64,000 nt of DNA from Undibacterium hunanense (GCF_014284335.1 NZ_JACOGF010000002.1:328659-392658); one strand, 5' to 3'; counted from the stretch's first letter, positions 1 to 11,220 are shown. Program-made: numbers and translations. Notes: a model not told the origin generated them from the letters alone.

Positions 1-232
1 GGTAGCTTGTGTGTTGTCAGATACTTCTACTGTTATATGTGTCCATATTGGATTCAATATTTGTTGGGCAACAAGTAAATAGAATATCGCAGCCCATTTT
101 CCAAAGTACATGTGTCTAATACTCCGATCTGGACCTAAAACCCCCTTCTGTTCCAGTCTTTCAAATCCACCCTCGGTGCTACCATTTTTGCTCAGGTGCA
201 AAATTCATGTCCCCGCGCCGAAGGAGTCTCGC

Positions 233-2488
233 ATGTTCAGCCTGTTTGGTACTTCCAAGCTCAAATGTCCCCGCTGTGACCACAACAACATACAAAATGC
301 TGTGTATTGCACGCATTGTGGATTGATGTTGAGCAGCCCCAGGCATGATGCCGTGCTGCGCCACAGCCGCTGGTTACCTACTGAGAATGAAGTCGCCCTG
401 TTTTTCGGCGTGCGCCCACTGAGTAGCATCACCAGACAAAATCTGCATATCCCTGTCAGTGCGCGTGCCTATGTGCTGCAAGACAGTCAGATTATTGAAT
501 TGCATGCCGGTGACTATGTAGAACAGGATGTGTCCGGCCAACTGGCTGGTTTGCAGACAGAGCAGGCGGCAGAAATTTTGCTGACCCGCCTCAACCCCTT
601 TGCCTTGCTATTCAGTTTCGATGATTTGCATACGGCAGAATTTCTGGCGATTGCTGCCAAGTTTGTCGTCAGCGTCAAGATTGCCGACGTGCCTGCATTT
701 GCCAAACACTTCATGCATGCACCGGGCATCATCACCTGCCAGCAGTTGCAACAACTGCTGGAACCCATGGTGCGTCAGATTGCGGTGGAATTTTTGGGCG
801 CGCAATCACTGCGTGAACTGCAAGACAATGTCCATCTGCGTCAACAGCTTGATGAACGTCTGCTGTCCACATTGAATCAATCTGTAGCGCAATACGGTTT
901 TATCGCCACGCAAGCTGTTACCCGCGAGGTACGTCACGACAAACTGACAGATGACAGGGAAAAACTCAGCGAGAAAATCGGCACTCTGCATCTGGTCGTC
1001 GATGGTCAGCGCGCACAACTGGAACACAGCAAACGCCTGGATGCCATCTATACCAATAGCGAATGGCAAAAAATCGCCAAGCAGGAAGAACAAATCCGCC
1101 TGCGTTACCGGCGTGAAGAAATGCGCCAGCAATTTGGTAAAGACCTGGGCTGGCTGTATATGCAGGGTCAGTTGGAAAACGCCAAAAAACGCCTGGGCCG
1201 TGCCAAACTGCGGCAGGATGAAAACGAACGCCTGCAAACCATACGTGCCCGCGAGCTGGAATTGTATGGCCGAGTGATTGAAGCGACTACCCGCAAGCAC
1301 GCGCTGGAACGCGGTGCGGCAGAAACCATCAAAGAGCTGGAACATAGTCTCAAACAAAAATCAGAACAGCGTCAGAATGAAGCCGACCAGTGGCTGCATA
1401 TACGCACCCTGGCGCGCATCAAGATGCGTTCAGAATCAGAAATCACCCAGTTGCAAAGCAAAGAAGCTGCACAACTGATGCATCAGAAAATCCAGCATCA
1501 ATTGCAAAAATTCCAGCTTGAACATGAAGTCGCACAAGCCAGCCTGATCGCCGATCAGGAGCAGCAAAAAGTCCAGACAGAATTATTACGTCACAAGCAA
1601 AACCAGTTGACCCGCCGTGAACAGGAACTGGAAGACGAAGAGCAAAAAAGCCGTCTCATCCTCATCAGCATAGAAGCCGAAGCCAGGGCGCGTGAATTCC
1701 AGCGCCTGCAAGCCTGGGAAGAAGAACTGCAGCAGCAACGCAAGCGTGCCCTGTTGCGTGAAGACAGCATCAGTGACGCCGATACCAAACTGCAACTGAG
1801 CCAGTTGCAAGAAAAGGTCAACAGCATCACACGCAACGACAGCCAGGCCGATGCCATGGCCCAGCATGAAAAATTGCTCAATACCCTGAAGGCACAGGCC
1901 CAGTTTGAACAACAATCGCAACAACAACGCCATCAGACCACGCTGGCAGATATAGATGCAGAAACCCTGCGGCAGCAACTTAAACACCAGGACGACGAAC
2001 GCCGCTGGCAACGAGAATTGCAACAGGCAGAAGCAGAGCGTGTCGATAAGTTTGCCAGGTTGAATCTGGAACGCGAACAGCGCCAGGCACAACAGGCGCA
2101 TGACGCGCTGCTGGCCCGCATTGCCATCGAACGTATGAGTGCGATTGCCAACTTCAGCGAAACCGGCAAGATCGCCACTGCCGATGCACCCAATGCAATT
2201 GCCCTGGCCGAGATTGTCAAAATCCAGGCACAAGCCAGTTTGACGGCAGAACAAATTCTCGCCATGCAGGCCGGCATGTCAGCGCACGCGGCCCAGGCCA
2301 TGAGCGCCATGGCCAGCGCGCAGCAAGGCATGACCTGGGAGCAGGCTGTCAAGATGCTGCAAGAACGCATACAGGATGAACGCGAACAAAGGGAAACCGA
2401 ACAGCAAAGACGCCACGAAATAGATCTGAGCATGGCGCAAAACGCCAACAATCGCGCTGCGCAAACTGGTCATGGTGGCCGCAAATGA
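233..2488 (+). CDS. Zinc-ribbon, SPFH-like, coiled-coil protein
   Basis: Cytoplasmic-looking protein of 751 residues. The N-terminus is a zinc ribbon with Cys12, Cys15, Cys26 and Cys29 (CPRC...CTHC). Residues about 40-240 look like an SPFH/band-7-type fold (inference from the beta-rich stretch followed by a helical LxERLLxxLNxxVxxYG stretch), and about 270-690 is a very long Glu/Gln/Arg-rich coiled coil. No signal peptide. An in-frame start exists at 110, but AAGGAG at 221-226 points to ATG 233. The Ser/Thr kinase gene follows 88 bp downstream on the same strand, so the two probably work together, perhaps with this protein as a scaffold or kinase substrate. The precise function is unknown. 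Confidence 0.75.
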   Translation: MFSLFGTSKLKCPRCDHNNIQNAVYCTHCGLMLSSPRHDAVLRHSRWLPTENEVALFFGVRPLSSITRQNLHIPVSARAYVLQDSQIIELHAGDYVEQDVSGQLAGLQTEQAAEILLTRLNPFALLFSFDDLHTAEFLAIAAKFVVSVKIADVPAFAKHFMHAPGIITCQQLQQLLEPMVRQIAVEFLGAQSLRELQDNVHLRQQLDERLLSTLNQSVAQYGFIATQAVTREVRHDKLTDDREKLSEKIGTLHLVVDGQRAQLEHSKRLDAIYTNSEWQKIAKQEEQIRLRYRREEMRQQFGKDLGWLYMQGQLENAKKRLGRAKLRQDENERLQTIRARELELYGRVIEATTRKHALERGAAETIKELEHSLKQKSEQRQNEADQWLHIRTLARIKMRSESEITQLQSKEAAQLMHQKIQHQLQKFQLEHEVAQASLIADQEQQKVQTELLRHKQNQLTRREQELEDEEQKSRLILISIEAEARAREFQRLQAWEEELQQQRKRALLREDSISDADTKLQLSQLQEKVNSITRNDSQADAMAQHEKLLNTLKAQAQFEQQSQQQRHQTTLADIDAETLRQQLKHQDDERRWQRELQQAEAERVDKFARLNLEREQRQAQQAHDALLARIAIERMSAIANFSETGKIATADAPNAIALAEIVKIQAQASLTAEQILAMQAGMSAHAAQAMSAMASAQQGMTWEQAVKMLQERIQDEREQRETEQQRRHEIDLSMAQNANNRAAQTGHGGRK

Positions 2489-2576
2489 AAATACTATTTT
2501 GATCAGTCAAAAAAGTAACAAACCGTACAACCACAATTGATTTCACCGTTTAATAAAAGTAGCCTCTATCAACACC

Positions 2577-4013
2577 ATGCAAACGCCAATACAAAAAATC
2601 CGTGAATTGCGCGCATTGCTGGATGAAGGGCTGCTGACGGAAGACGAATTCAAACAACGCAAAGACGCCATACTCGATACCGAACTTGCCCCCGTCATCT
2701 CCAGACACGCAAATCAAGCTGGTCAGACAAGCAAGGCTGCACCAGAAAACACCCAGGGCACTGACCTCGGTTTTCTGGCAGGGCAAGAAGTGGGCGGATT
2801 GTCCAAACGTTATAGACTGGAACGCCTGTTAGGGCAGGGGGGCATGGGCCAGGTGTGGCAAGCCACTGACCTGGCAACCCAGGCAGAACTGGGCCATAGC
2901 GAAATGGTGGCGCTTAAAATCTTGCCGCCGCAACTGACGCAAAGCGCCATCCATGCGCGTCTGCTGGTGGAAGAAGCATCACTGGTACGCAGGCTCGCAC
3001 ATGAGCATATCGTCAGGGTGTATGACTGGGCCCGTGATCCAGCCACCAACAGCTATTTCATCATCATGGAATACCTGGATGGGCAAGATCTGGAAAATTA
3101 TCTGACCAGGCACAGCCGCTGCACCTTAATACAAGTGCTGGAAATGCTCGGCCCCGTGGCCGATGCACTGCATTATGCGTGGGACAAACACAAACTCGTC
3201 CATCGTGATTTAAAACCCGGCAACCTGTTATTGACGCAGGCAGGTGATATCAAACTGCTGGATTTTGGCATTTCAGCCCGTTTGCGCAGCCACACTGAGG
3301 CCGGGCTGGTTTCCACCGGCATGACACCATCGCGTTCACCCTATGCAGGCACCGCTGGTTACCGCGCGCCAGAAGCGGGTAGCCATCAGCACAGCCCCGG
3401 CCTGGATGTCTATGCCGTTGCTGTCATGATCTACCAGATGCTGGAAGCGGCCATGCCCTTTGGCGACTACCGTCATCCGCAACAGCACCCCATACAACCT
3501 GCTGCACTCAATGCCGCACAATGGCAAGTCTTGCAAAGCGGCTTCGCCATCAAGCCAGACCAGCGCCCGGCCAGCGTGCGTGCATTGCTGAAAGCCCTGC
3601 AAGCGACCTTCAAACCAGGTGCCAGCACAATGCAGGCCAGGGCAGGCATCAGCAAGACAGAAATCAAGGAATCACCCATAGAAGCCGCTGCCCGCCAGCG
3701 TGCCGAACAAAGACGGCAACGCAAGGAACTGGAAAAGCAAAGACGCGAACACGCCAGTGCCGCCCTGCATGCACTTATCGCCAGGCAAAATCGCCTGCGC
3801 GCGATTGAAGATGCGCAAGTGCGGCACAAGGAAGAACAACTGCGTCAAAAGAAAGAACAGCAAGAACAAAGACGCCAGCAAGAAGAAGCCCTGCTCGCTG
3901 CTACGCAGGACGATGCGCCGACAGATGTCACCATTTCCTGGGAAGAAGCGCAACGCTATCTGGCAGCCATCAGTCGCAATGCCGGGTCAGACAATGGGCA
4001 GCCAGCGGCTTAG
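2577..4013 (+). CDS. Ser/Thr protein kinase with N-terminal SHOCT-like motif
   Basis: Eukaryotic-type (Hanks) kinase, 478 residues. Residues 5-33 form a SHOCT-like helical hairpin (ELRALLDEGLLTEDEF type). The kinase domain spans about 78-345: glycine loop GQGGMG at 86-91, ATP-binding lysine in VALK at 111-114, catalytic loop HRDLKPGN at 209-216, DFG at 229-231 and an APE motif after the activation segment. All key residues are present, so it should be active. The tail, about 370-440, is a charged coiled coil like that of the preceding protein. No transmembrane segment or PASTA repeat, so it should be soluble. Probably co-transcribed with the zinc-ribbon gene; the substrate is unknown. Confidence 0.9.
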   Translation: MQTPIQKIRELRALLDEGLLTEDEFKQRKDAILDTELAPVISRHANQAGQTSKAAPENTQGTDLGFLAGQEVGGLSKRYRLERLLGQGGMGQVWQATDLATQAELGHSEMVALKILPPQLTQSAIHARLLVEEASLVRRLAHEHIVRVYDWARDPATNSYFIIMEYLDGQDLENYLTRHSRCTLIQVLEMLGPVADALHYAWDKHKLVHRDLKPGNLLLTQAGDIKLLDFGISARLRSHTEAGLVSTGMTPSRSPYAGTAGYRAPEAGSHQHSPGLDVYAVAVMIYQMLEAAMPFGDYRHPQQHPIQPAALNAAQWQVLQSGFAIKPDQRPASVRALLKALQATFKPGASTMQARAGISKTEIKESPIEAAARQRAEQRRQRKELEKQRREHASAALHALIARQNRLRAIEDAQVRHKEEQLRQKKEQQEQRRQQEEALLAATQDDAPTDVTISWEEAQRYLAAISRNAGSDNGQPAA

Positions 4014-4041
4014 AACAGGTTCTTAGAGCCGGTCAAAATAA

Positions 4042-4071
4042 GGCCGTACTGCTCAGGGAAGCAGCACGGCC
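4042..4071 (+). terminator. Hairpin downstream of the kinase gene
   Basis: GGCCGTACTGCT and AGCAGCACGGCC form a 12-bp stem with one mismatch and a six-base loop, 28 bp after the kinase stop. No clear T-run follows, so termination is only plausible. It separates the kinase from the convergent hydrolase gene. Confidence 0.4.
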
Positions 4072-4124
4072 ATCATCACTTCATCATTACCATCAACTAC
4101 AGAGACCAGCCCGGCCTCTATCGA

Positions 4125-4901
4125 TTAACGCTGGACCGCAGCAAAGATTGCATCTGCAACGGCTTTAGGCTGAGACAGCATAGGCACATGGCTGCTTGGC
4201 ACAGTGGTGGTAACCGCATTGAGCTTCTTGGCGAAAGCAGCTTGCAGGCCCGGATCAATCATACGGTCTTTGCTGGCCACGATGTAATAGTTCGGCTTGT
4301 TTTTCCATGCGACGTAAGTCACCTGTTCACCGAATGCCTTGGCTGGGAACAAACCCTGTGTGGTTGCCAGCACGGCAGTTTTTTCCTTGGCCACATCTTG
4401 CGCGAAATTGGCAGCGAATGATTCAGGGGACAATTCAAGATTGCCATTGGCATCCGGTTTCAGTGTCGCCACGCCAGCTGGTACAGGGTAGTCTTTACCC
4501 AGGCTGCCCAGGGTTTCACCTTCGGATGGGGCAAACGCTGCGACGTACACAAGTGCCTTGATCTTGTCGCTGCTGCCAGCTTGCGTAATCACGGCTCCGC
4601 CCCATGAATGACCAACCAGCACCACTTTACCAGTCTGTGCATCGACAACGCGCTGTACCGCAGCCACGTCATCTGCCAATGAAGACAAAGGGTTTTGCAC
4701 GGCGATGACTTTCACTCCTTTGGCTTGCAGCAGTGGCGTTACCTGGTTCCAGCTTGAACCATCGGCGAAAGCGCCGTGGACCAGGACAACGGTAGTGTCA
4801 TTGGCAGATGCTGCCAATGACTGGCCTGGCAGGGCAATAGTGGCACCGGCAGCGGACAAGGCGGCAGACAGGATCAGGGCATTTTTGCTTGTGGTTTTCA
4901 T
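4125..4901 (-). CDS. Secreted alpha/beta hydrolase (esterase-like)
   Basis: Alpha/beta-hydrolase of 258 residues with an N-terminal Sec signal peptide (cleavage near residue 30-32, ending SLAA-SA), so probably periplasmic. The oxyanion loop is VHGAFADGSSW (about 41-51), the nucleophile elbow is GHSWGG with Ser99, the acid is in the SKDRMIDP region and the base is in SSHVPM near the C-terminus. It resembles the EstC/salicylate-esterase-like branch; the natural ester substrate is not evident. A TTG 15 bp upstream is in frame, but ATG 4901 precedes a normal signal peptide. The promoter carries palindromes likely bound by the OhrR-type regulator encoded just upstream. Confidence 0.85.
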   Translation of the reverse strand: MKTTSKNALILSAALSAAGATIALPGQSLAASANDTTVVLVHGAFADGSSWNQVTPLLQAKGVKVIAVQNPLSSLADDVAAVQRVVDAQTGKVVLVGHSWGGAVITQAGSSDKIKALVYVAAFAPSEGETLGSLGKDYPVPAGVATLKPDANGNLELSPESFAANFAQDVAKEKTAVLATTQGLFPAKAFGEQVTYVAWKNKPNYYIVASKDRMIDPGLQAAFAKKLNAVTTTVPSSHVPMLSQPKAVADAIFAAVQR

Positions 4902-4941
4902 TTTAATGACTTTCAAAAAGTGATAATAAGAAATTTATTGA

Positions 4942-5028
4942 TTAGCGCGCTAAGTATTTGGATGGCTTTCCGATGCCTTTGCGCCTGACCATGGAATATA
5001 TAATAGTGCGCTAATCATTAGTGTGCAA
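4942..5028 (-). promoter_or_regulatory. Hydrolase promoter with OhrR/MarR-type operators
   Basis: On the minus strand, TTGCAC (5023-5028) and TATTAT (5000-5005) are separated by exactly 17 bp, a good sigma-70 promoter for the hydrolase. The spacer contains CTAATCATTAG (5011-5021), a perfect inverted repeat, within a TAGTGCGCTAA context. A second, perfect 12-bp palindrome, TTAGCGCGCTAA, lies at 4942-4953, downstream of the predicted start site. Two copies of the same core in a promoter next to a MarR/OhrR gene are best read as repressor sites. Confidence 0.6.
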
Positions 5029-5086
5029 GTTAATTTCAATTATTTTTTATGACATCACGCGCCACGCAATATTCGCCCCACGTTAT

Positions 5087-5524
5087 TTAACGATCGAGAT
5101 TACGGCCCAGTTTGTTCAGTGCAGCCATAAGCTGATGAAATTCGGCCAGTTGCAAGTCGCAGGCAGCGGCAATCTGCTGACTGATGCGTACCCCGGCGGT
5201 GCGCAGCTTTTGGCCGGCATCGGTCAGGGTCAGTACACGATTGCGTTCGTCATTTGGGTCGCGGTCACGCAGGAGATAACCTTCTGCTTCCAGGCGCTTG
5301 GCTATCGGCGTGATGGAACCCGAATCCTGTCCAAGGCGTTCAGCCACATCACGTATGCCCAGACCTTCTTCTTCCCACAAGACGACCATCACCAGATATT
5401 GCGGATAAGTCAGATTCAGCTCGGCAAGCAGCGGTTTGTACAACTGCGTCATCTTGAGTGATGTCGAGTACAAGTTGAAACACAGATGGTCTGCCAGCAG
5501 CGGCGGTTGTTTGCGGGATGTCAT
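5087..5524 (-). CDS. OhrR-type MarR regulator (peroxide-sensing)
   Basis: Winged-helix MarR-family repressor, 145 residues. It has the OhrR signature: reactive Cys15 in LCFNLYS, plus Tyr29 and Tyr40 at the positions that hydrogen-bond the sensing cysteine in characterised OhrR proteins, and a second cysteine, Cys122, as in two-cysteine OhrRs. The DNA-binding helix lies about 55-90 (DVAERLGQDSGSITPIAKRLE), followed by the DERN/R wing. OhrR normally represses an ohr peroxidase gene. No ohr is nearby; the downstream gene is a secreted hydrolase, whose promoter contains matching palindromes. It may therefore couple organic hydroperoxide stress to hydrolase expression. Confidence 0.85.
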   Translation of the reverse strand: MTSRKQPPLLADHLCFNLYSTSLKMTQLYKPLLAELNLTYPQYLVMVVLWEEEGLGIRDVAERLGQDSGSITPIAKRLEAEGYLLRDRDPNDERNRVLTLTDAGQKLRTAGVRISQQIAAACDLQLAEFHQLMAALNKLGRNLDR

Positions 5525-5610
5525 GGGACTTAAACTTCTTAGGAGACTGTTAGCCTAGCGTACTTTGGTCACGACCGCAAATGACAGACTTGCATGTTGC
5601 ATGCGCATGG

Positions 5611-6384
5611 TTAAGTCGCTGACGCCAGCAAATCCTGCAACTTTAGATGCAAGTCATCTTCCCATTCCACCTTCAACTGCTGTTTGGCCCGCAGATAGTG
5701 GTCGGTGAACAGGTCGAGGTACATTTCCAGCGCCTGCGCAGCGGCAGTGTCGCCAGCCAGGGCCAGGCATAGCGCAGCTACTTCAGATGTGCACAAATGA
5801 TCATCACGTCGCGAGCGGCGCAGGCGATAGCGTGACAACTGTTCCGGCAGCAGGCTCAATACCGGGAATTGATTGAGGTAAGGGCTTTTCTTGAATATCT
5901 TGCGCGCTTCTGGCCAGGTGGCATCCAGCAGGATGAATAGCGGACGTTTGTTATCCGCACCGGTTGGTGTGGATGTCTGTGGCGCATCGGCAGGCAATAA
6001 TTCGGTAATCACCCGCTCTGGTGCCACAAATTCACCCGGAAAAACCACATACGGCTGCCATTGTGGGTCAACCAGCACGGCCAGCAGCGCCGGGTTAACT
6101 TCGGTACGTGCCCAGGCAAACGCCATCGTATCCGGCACCACATCGGCTATCAGCCAGCCGGTGTTGCTGGGCTTTAGGGCTTCATGTTCCGCCATCAGCA
6201 GGCAGATCCCGGCGCGGCTGGACACGACAGGGCGCAGGGCGCACAGGCAATGGCTAAGGATCAGCCGGCAACCACTGCATCGCTCTCCCTTGGGGCCGCC
6301 CCGCGCAAGAAACGGCCGCGTGCTGCGAAGCAAACGGTCAGCGCGCAGGCGGGATACGGCATGGGGTGGGGAGGTGGGTTTCAT
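5611..6384 (-). CDS. DTW-domain tRNA-uridine aminocarboxypropyltransferase
   Basis: DTW-domain protein of 257 residues, a family that transfers the 3-amino-3-carboxypropyl group of SAM onto uridine in tRNA (acp3U; TapT/YfiP in E. coli). Seen here: an N-terminal zinc-type cysteine cluster CSGCRLILSHCLC at about 36-48, the family motif DATWPEARK (about 157-165) and the later STSE-like segment (DDHLCTSEVAAL). Length is normal for the family. The start is ATG at 6384. It stands alone between the regulator and a DUF3297 gene, with no evident shared function. Confidence 0.85.
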   Translation of the reverse strand: MKPTSPPHAVSRLRADRLLRSTRPFLARGGPKGERCSGCRLILSHCLCALRPVVSSRAGICLLMAEHEALKPSNTGWLIADVVPDTMAFAWARTEVNPALLAVLVDPQWQPYVVFPGEFVAPERVITELLPADAPQTSTPTGADNKRPLFILLDATWPEARKIFKKSPYLNQFPVLSLLPEQLSRYRLRRSRRDDHLCTSEVAALCLALAGDTAAAQALEMYLDLFTDHYLRAKQQLKVEWEDDLHLKLQDLLASAT

Positions 6385-6475
6385 CTAAGTGACAACATCA
6401 ATGGTGATCAACAAACATACCTGGCAGCGTACATTGATGGGTAATGTGTGGTGGGCAAAGAACAGTGCCAAAGAC

Positions 6476-6491
6476 ACCGGGCAAGCCCGGT
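6476..6491 (-). terminator. Short GC-rich hairpin after the DUF3297 gene
   Basis: ACCGGGC and GCCCGGT form a perfect 7-bp stem with a two-base centre, 56 bp beyond the DUF3297 stop. On the minus strand it is followed by GTCTTTGG, so it may be a weak terminator. Confidence 0.35.
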
Positions 6492-6546
6492 AGCAGAAAT
6501 AATGGTGAAACAGTGACGGATGCAGCCCTGCACCCAGATAAATCAA

Positions 6547-6801
6547 TCAGCGGTAAAACGCCTCGACCACGCCTTTGACCTTGATCATCAAAGGATTGCC
6601 TTTGCGGTCACGCGCCTTGCCGGCAGCAACGCTGACCCAGCCTTCGCTGATGCAATATTCTTCAACGTCGGTGCGTTCTTTGCCATTGAGCTTAATACCG
6701 ACATCGTGTTCAAACACGGCGGCAACATGGTATGGGCTGCGCGGATCAACCGACAGGCGATCCGGTAATGGAGGGTATTGTGTAGTGTCGTTCATGGACA
6801 C
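6547..6801 (-). CDS. DUF3297 family small protein
   Basis: A conserved small proteobacterial protein of 84 residues, recognised as DUF3297 from its PLPDRLSVDPRSPYH opening and the GWVSVAAGKARDRKGNP centre. The biochemical function is unknown; soluble, no cysteine motif beyond a single Cys. The start is ambiguous: GTG 6801 has an ideally spaced AAGGG (six bases), whereas ATG 6795 would have twelve. It is divergent from katG across an AT-rich 339-bp gap. Confidence 0.8.
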   Translation of the reverse strand: MSMNDTTQYPPLPDRLSVDPRSPYHVAAVFEHDVGIKLNGKERTDVEEYCISEGWVSVAAGKARDRKGNPLMIKVKGVVEAFYR

Positions 6802-6981
6802 AATTATCCCTTAGAAGCGCGGGGGATTCAATGCCCTGTCATTTTCATGTAGATAAGATATTATTAATTGATAAGACTCATCCGTAATTATCCGTAATTA
6901 TATAAGCGAGTACGAAGGTGAGTATTATTGCAATTTTGATTATTTATAGTCAAAATAAATTGAATCAATAAATTAAATTAA

Positions 6982-9327
<2,346 letters not shown>

Positions 9328-9370
9328 GCTGAATTAAACATGCTACGAGTAAAACGTTCAAGTAGCTAAT

Positions 9371-9463
9371 TCCCTCCCCTTCAAGGGGAGGGTTAGGGTG
9401 GGGATGGGTTTCCGTTGATTAACTTGCGATCAAATTGCACAAGAAACCCATCGCCATCCTGAC
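9371..9463. repeat. Dispersed approximately 110-bp repeat, copy 1
   Basis: Begins with the palindromic CTCCCCTTCAAGGGGAGG, followed by GTTAGGGTGGGGATGGGTTTC and a divergent AAACCCATCGCCATCCTGAC. Same family as the copies at 11935, 24882, 31599 and 43299; this copy lacks a clear second CCTTGAAGGGGA end. It lies between the convergent ends of katG and the monooxygenase gene and could act as a terminator. Confidence 0.7.
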
Positions 9464-9557
9464 CTTACCTTTGGCACGGGGCGAACTGTAGTTGTCCGTC
9501 CCAGCCAGTTTAAAAAATTAACTGATGTTCAATAACATCCCCGGCTTTGACTTCATA

Positions 9558-10823
9558 TCAAGCAGTCTTACCTGCCACTCCAGCTACCCCTGTTCCCCGC
9601 AACGCATCCTTATCAAACCCCGCCAGCCGTTTGTAACGCAAAGAAATCGCCTCCAGCTCCGACCGTGGTATCACGTCTGTCACATCCGCAAAACCCTGCG
9701 GCGCTCGTTCTTCTGCCAGTTGCATCACCTGCTCCGGCCCGTTCATGCGGTTGCGTAATACGATGCCCGTGGTGCGTGGCAAACGCTCTGCTTCATACTC
9801 GCGCAGTGCATACAATATGGTCGCCTCGTTCGTCAGGCAATCCGTCAGGTAACGCGCATCAAGAATCGCCTGCGCGCTGCCGTTAGAACCTATCGGGTAC
9901 ATAGGGTGGGCAGCGTCGCCCATCAGTGTCACTCTTTCGAACGTCCAGCGTGGCAGCGGGTCGCGGTCTACCAGTGGGAATTCATACACTACCTCTGCCG
10001 CCTCTATCAGACCGGGGATATCAATCCAGCCCCATTTCCAGCTATCAAACGGTTTGCTGAAGGTCGATTTATCCACCTTGCGATTCCAGTCTGAGGTGGG
10101 CAGTTCACCACCGGGCACGCGCAGTTCGGCAATCCAGTTGATCAGCGACCGGCCTTGCGTGCGTAAGGGTTCCGAAATGGGGTAGGCAACAAATTTCTGG
10201 TCCTGATGCCCGGCCATGAACATGCTGCGTCCATCCATGTAAGGTTCGGCTTCCGTGGTTGCCCGCCATAACATGCGGCCAGAAAAGCGTGGCTGATCAC
10301 CCTGTGGATACAAAAAGCGTCGAACCGCCGAATGAATGCCATCCGCACCAACCAACAAGTCCGACTCCACCAGCACCGCCGCTTTGTCTGACTGACGTGT
10401 GAAGGTAGAAATCACCTTGTCTGCCACTTGTTCAAACGAAGTGAAAGCATGTCCCTGATGAATGTGGTCAGCACCTAGCCGGTCCATCACATTTTGCAGC
10501 AAGCTCATCTGCAATTCACCACGATGTATGGAATATTGTGGCGAATCATAGCCAGCGGCACGACCGCGCGGTTCCTGCCAGATTTTTTGCCCCAGCTTGT
10601 TGAAATAAGACAGCGACGACGTTTCAATACCGCGTTCGGCCAGGCAAGCCTCCAGCCCCAGTTGGCAAAGTTGCTGGCTGGCATGCGGCAATAAATTAAT
10701 ACCCACGCCCAGCGGCTTGATTTCATTGACTGCTTCGTAGACCTCAACAGCGATCCCACGTTCATGCAACATCAGCGCAAGCGTCAGACCGCCTATGCCG
10801 GCACCGGCAATAACTACTTTCAT
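9558..10823 (-). CDS. FAD-dependent aromatic-type monooxygenase
   Basis: Single-component flavoprotein hydroxylase of 421 residues in the PHBH/salicylate-hydroxylase group. The N-terminal Rossmann motif is VVIAGAGIGGLTLAL (3-17), the second FAD/NADPH motif is VGADGIHSAVR (about 158-168), and the third is GDAAHPMYPIGSNGSAQA (about 300-317). Such enzymes use NAD(P)H and O2 to hydroxylate an aromatic ring; the substrate cannot be read from the sequence. It is divergent from a MarR regulator, and its promoter has an operator-like site (10875-10894) also present upstream of the MarR and LivK-like genes. Confidence 0.88.
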   Translation of the reverse strand: MKVVIAGAGIGGLTLALMLHERGIAVEVYEAVNEIKPLGVGINLLPHASQQLCQLGLEACLAERGIETSSLSYFNKLGQKIWQEPRGRAAGYDSPQYSIHRGELQMSLLQNVMDRLGADHIHQGHAFTSFEQVADKVISTFTRQSDKAAVLVESDLLVGADGIHSAVRRFLYPQGDQPRFSGRMLWRATTEAEPYMDGRSMFMAGHQDQKFVAYPISEPLRTQGRSLINWIAELRVPGGELPTSDWNRKVDKSTFSKPFDSWKWGWIDIPGLIEAAEVVYEFPLVDRDPLPRWTFERVTLMGDAAHPMYPIGSNGSAQAILDARYLTDCLTNEATILYALREYEAERLPRTTGIVLRNRMNGPEQVMQLAEERAPQGFADVTDVIPRSELEAISLRYKRLAGFDKDALRGTGVAGVAGKTA

Positions 10824-10874
10824 GTCGTCCTCCGTAAATTATTTTGCCGCCGGCCATTTTTAAAACCTGCGTTA

Positions 10875-10894
10875 TTGTTCTACTGTATAACAAT
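10875..10894. promoter_or_regulatory. MarR-type operator, monooxygenase promoter
   Basis: Inverted repeat TTGTT-N9/10-AACAA (TTGTTCTACTGTATAACAAT) 52 bp before the monooxygenase start. A near copy (CTGTTCTGCTTCATAACAAT) is at 12343-12362 and a related site at 11179-11200, each upstream of a gene of this cluster. Confidence 0.5.
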
Positions 10895-10944
10895 TATTTA
10901 AGGTAACACAAGGTTTGTTGCAATTTTTTGGTTGCGTGGGTCTG

Positions 10945-10973
10945 GAACTCATTCCTATTTATGAAATGAGTTC
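10945..10973. repeat. GAACTCATT hairpin repeat, copy 1
   Basis: GAACTCATT (10945-10953) and AATGAGTTC (10965-10973) form a 9-bp stem. Another copy with the same arms and the CTATT loop is at 17273-17303. It abuts the MITE-like element beginning at 10973. Confidence 0.6.
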
Positions 10974-11135
10974 TAGTGGACTGTAACAGTTGAAAACAGA
11001 GTGCCTTCCACTTGCGCGACGATCACGACTGCGTTGCAAATGCTCGCGATAGTTCACTATCGCTCCACTTTGCGCCTTGCCCTGATCGCCGGGCAAGCGT
11101 CTTTCACTTCTGTTTCAACTATTACAGTCCACTAG
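10973..11135. mobile_element. 163-bp MITE-like element
   Basis: Terminal inverted repeats of about 30 bp: both ends read CTAGTGGACTGTAA inward with no mismatch, then remain similar (AGTTGAAAACAGAGTG against AGTTGAAACAGAAGTG). The centre contains GCGATAGTTCACTATCGC, itself a palindrome. No coding capacity. The structure fits a miniature inverted-repeat transposable element sitting in the monooxygenase-MarR intergenic region. Confidence 0.6.
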
Positions 11136-11178
11136 CAATGTGTCTTTGTGTAGTTTTGCTAATTTAATATAGCCAGCA

Positions 11179-11200
11179 TGTACAATACTTCATAGAACAA
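11179..11200. promoter_or_regulatory. MarR-type operator, MarR promoter
   Basis: TGTACAATACTTCATAGAACAA; its complement opens with TTGTTCTATG, matching the half-site TTGTTCTA of the monooxygenase operator. It lies 20 bp before the MarR start codon, consistent with autoregulation. Confidence 0.45.
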
Positions 11201-11220
11201 ATCATTCATAACGCCTGACC

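Noticed and set aside
806..2451. Long minus-strand frames inside the zinc-ribbon gene
   Set aside because: Opposite-strand shadows; no RBS and low-complexity Cys/Ser/Leu-rich composition.
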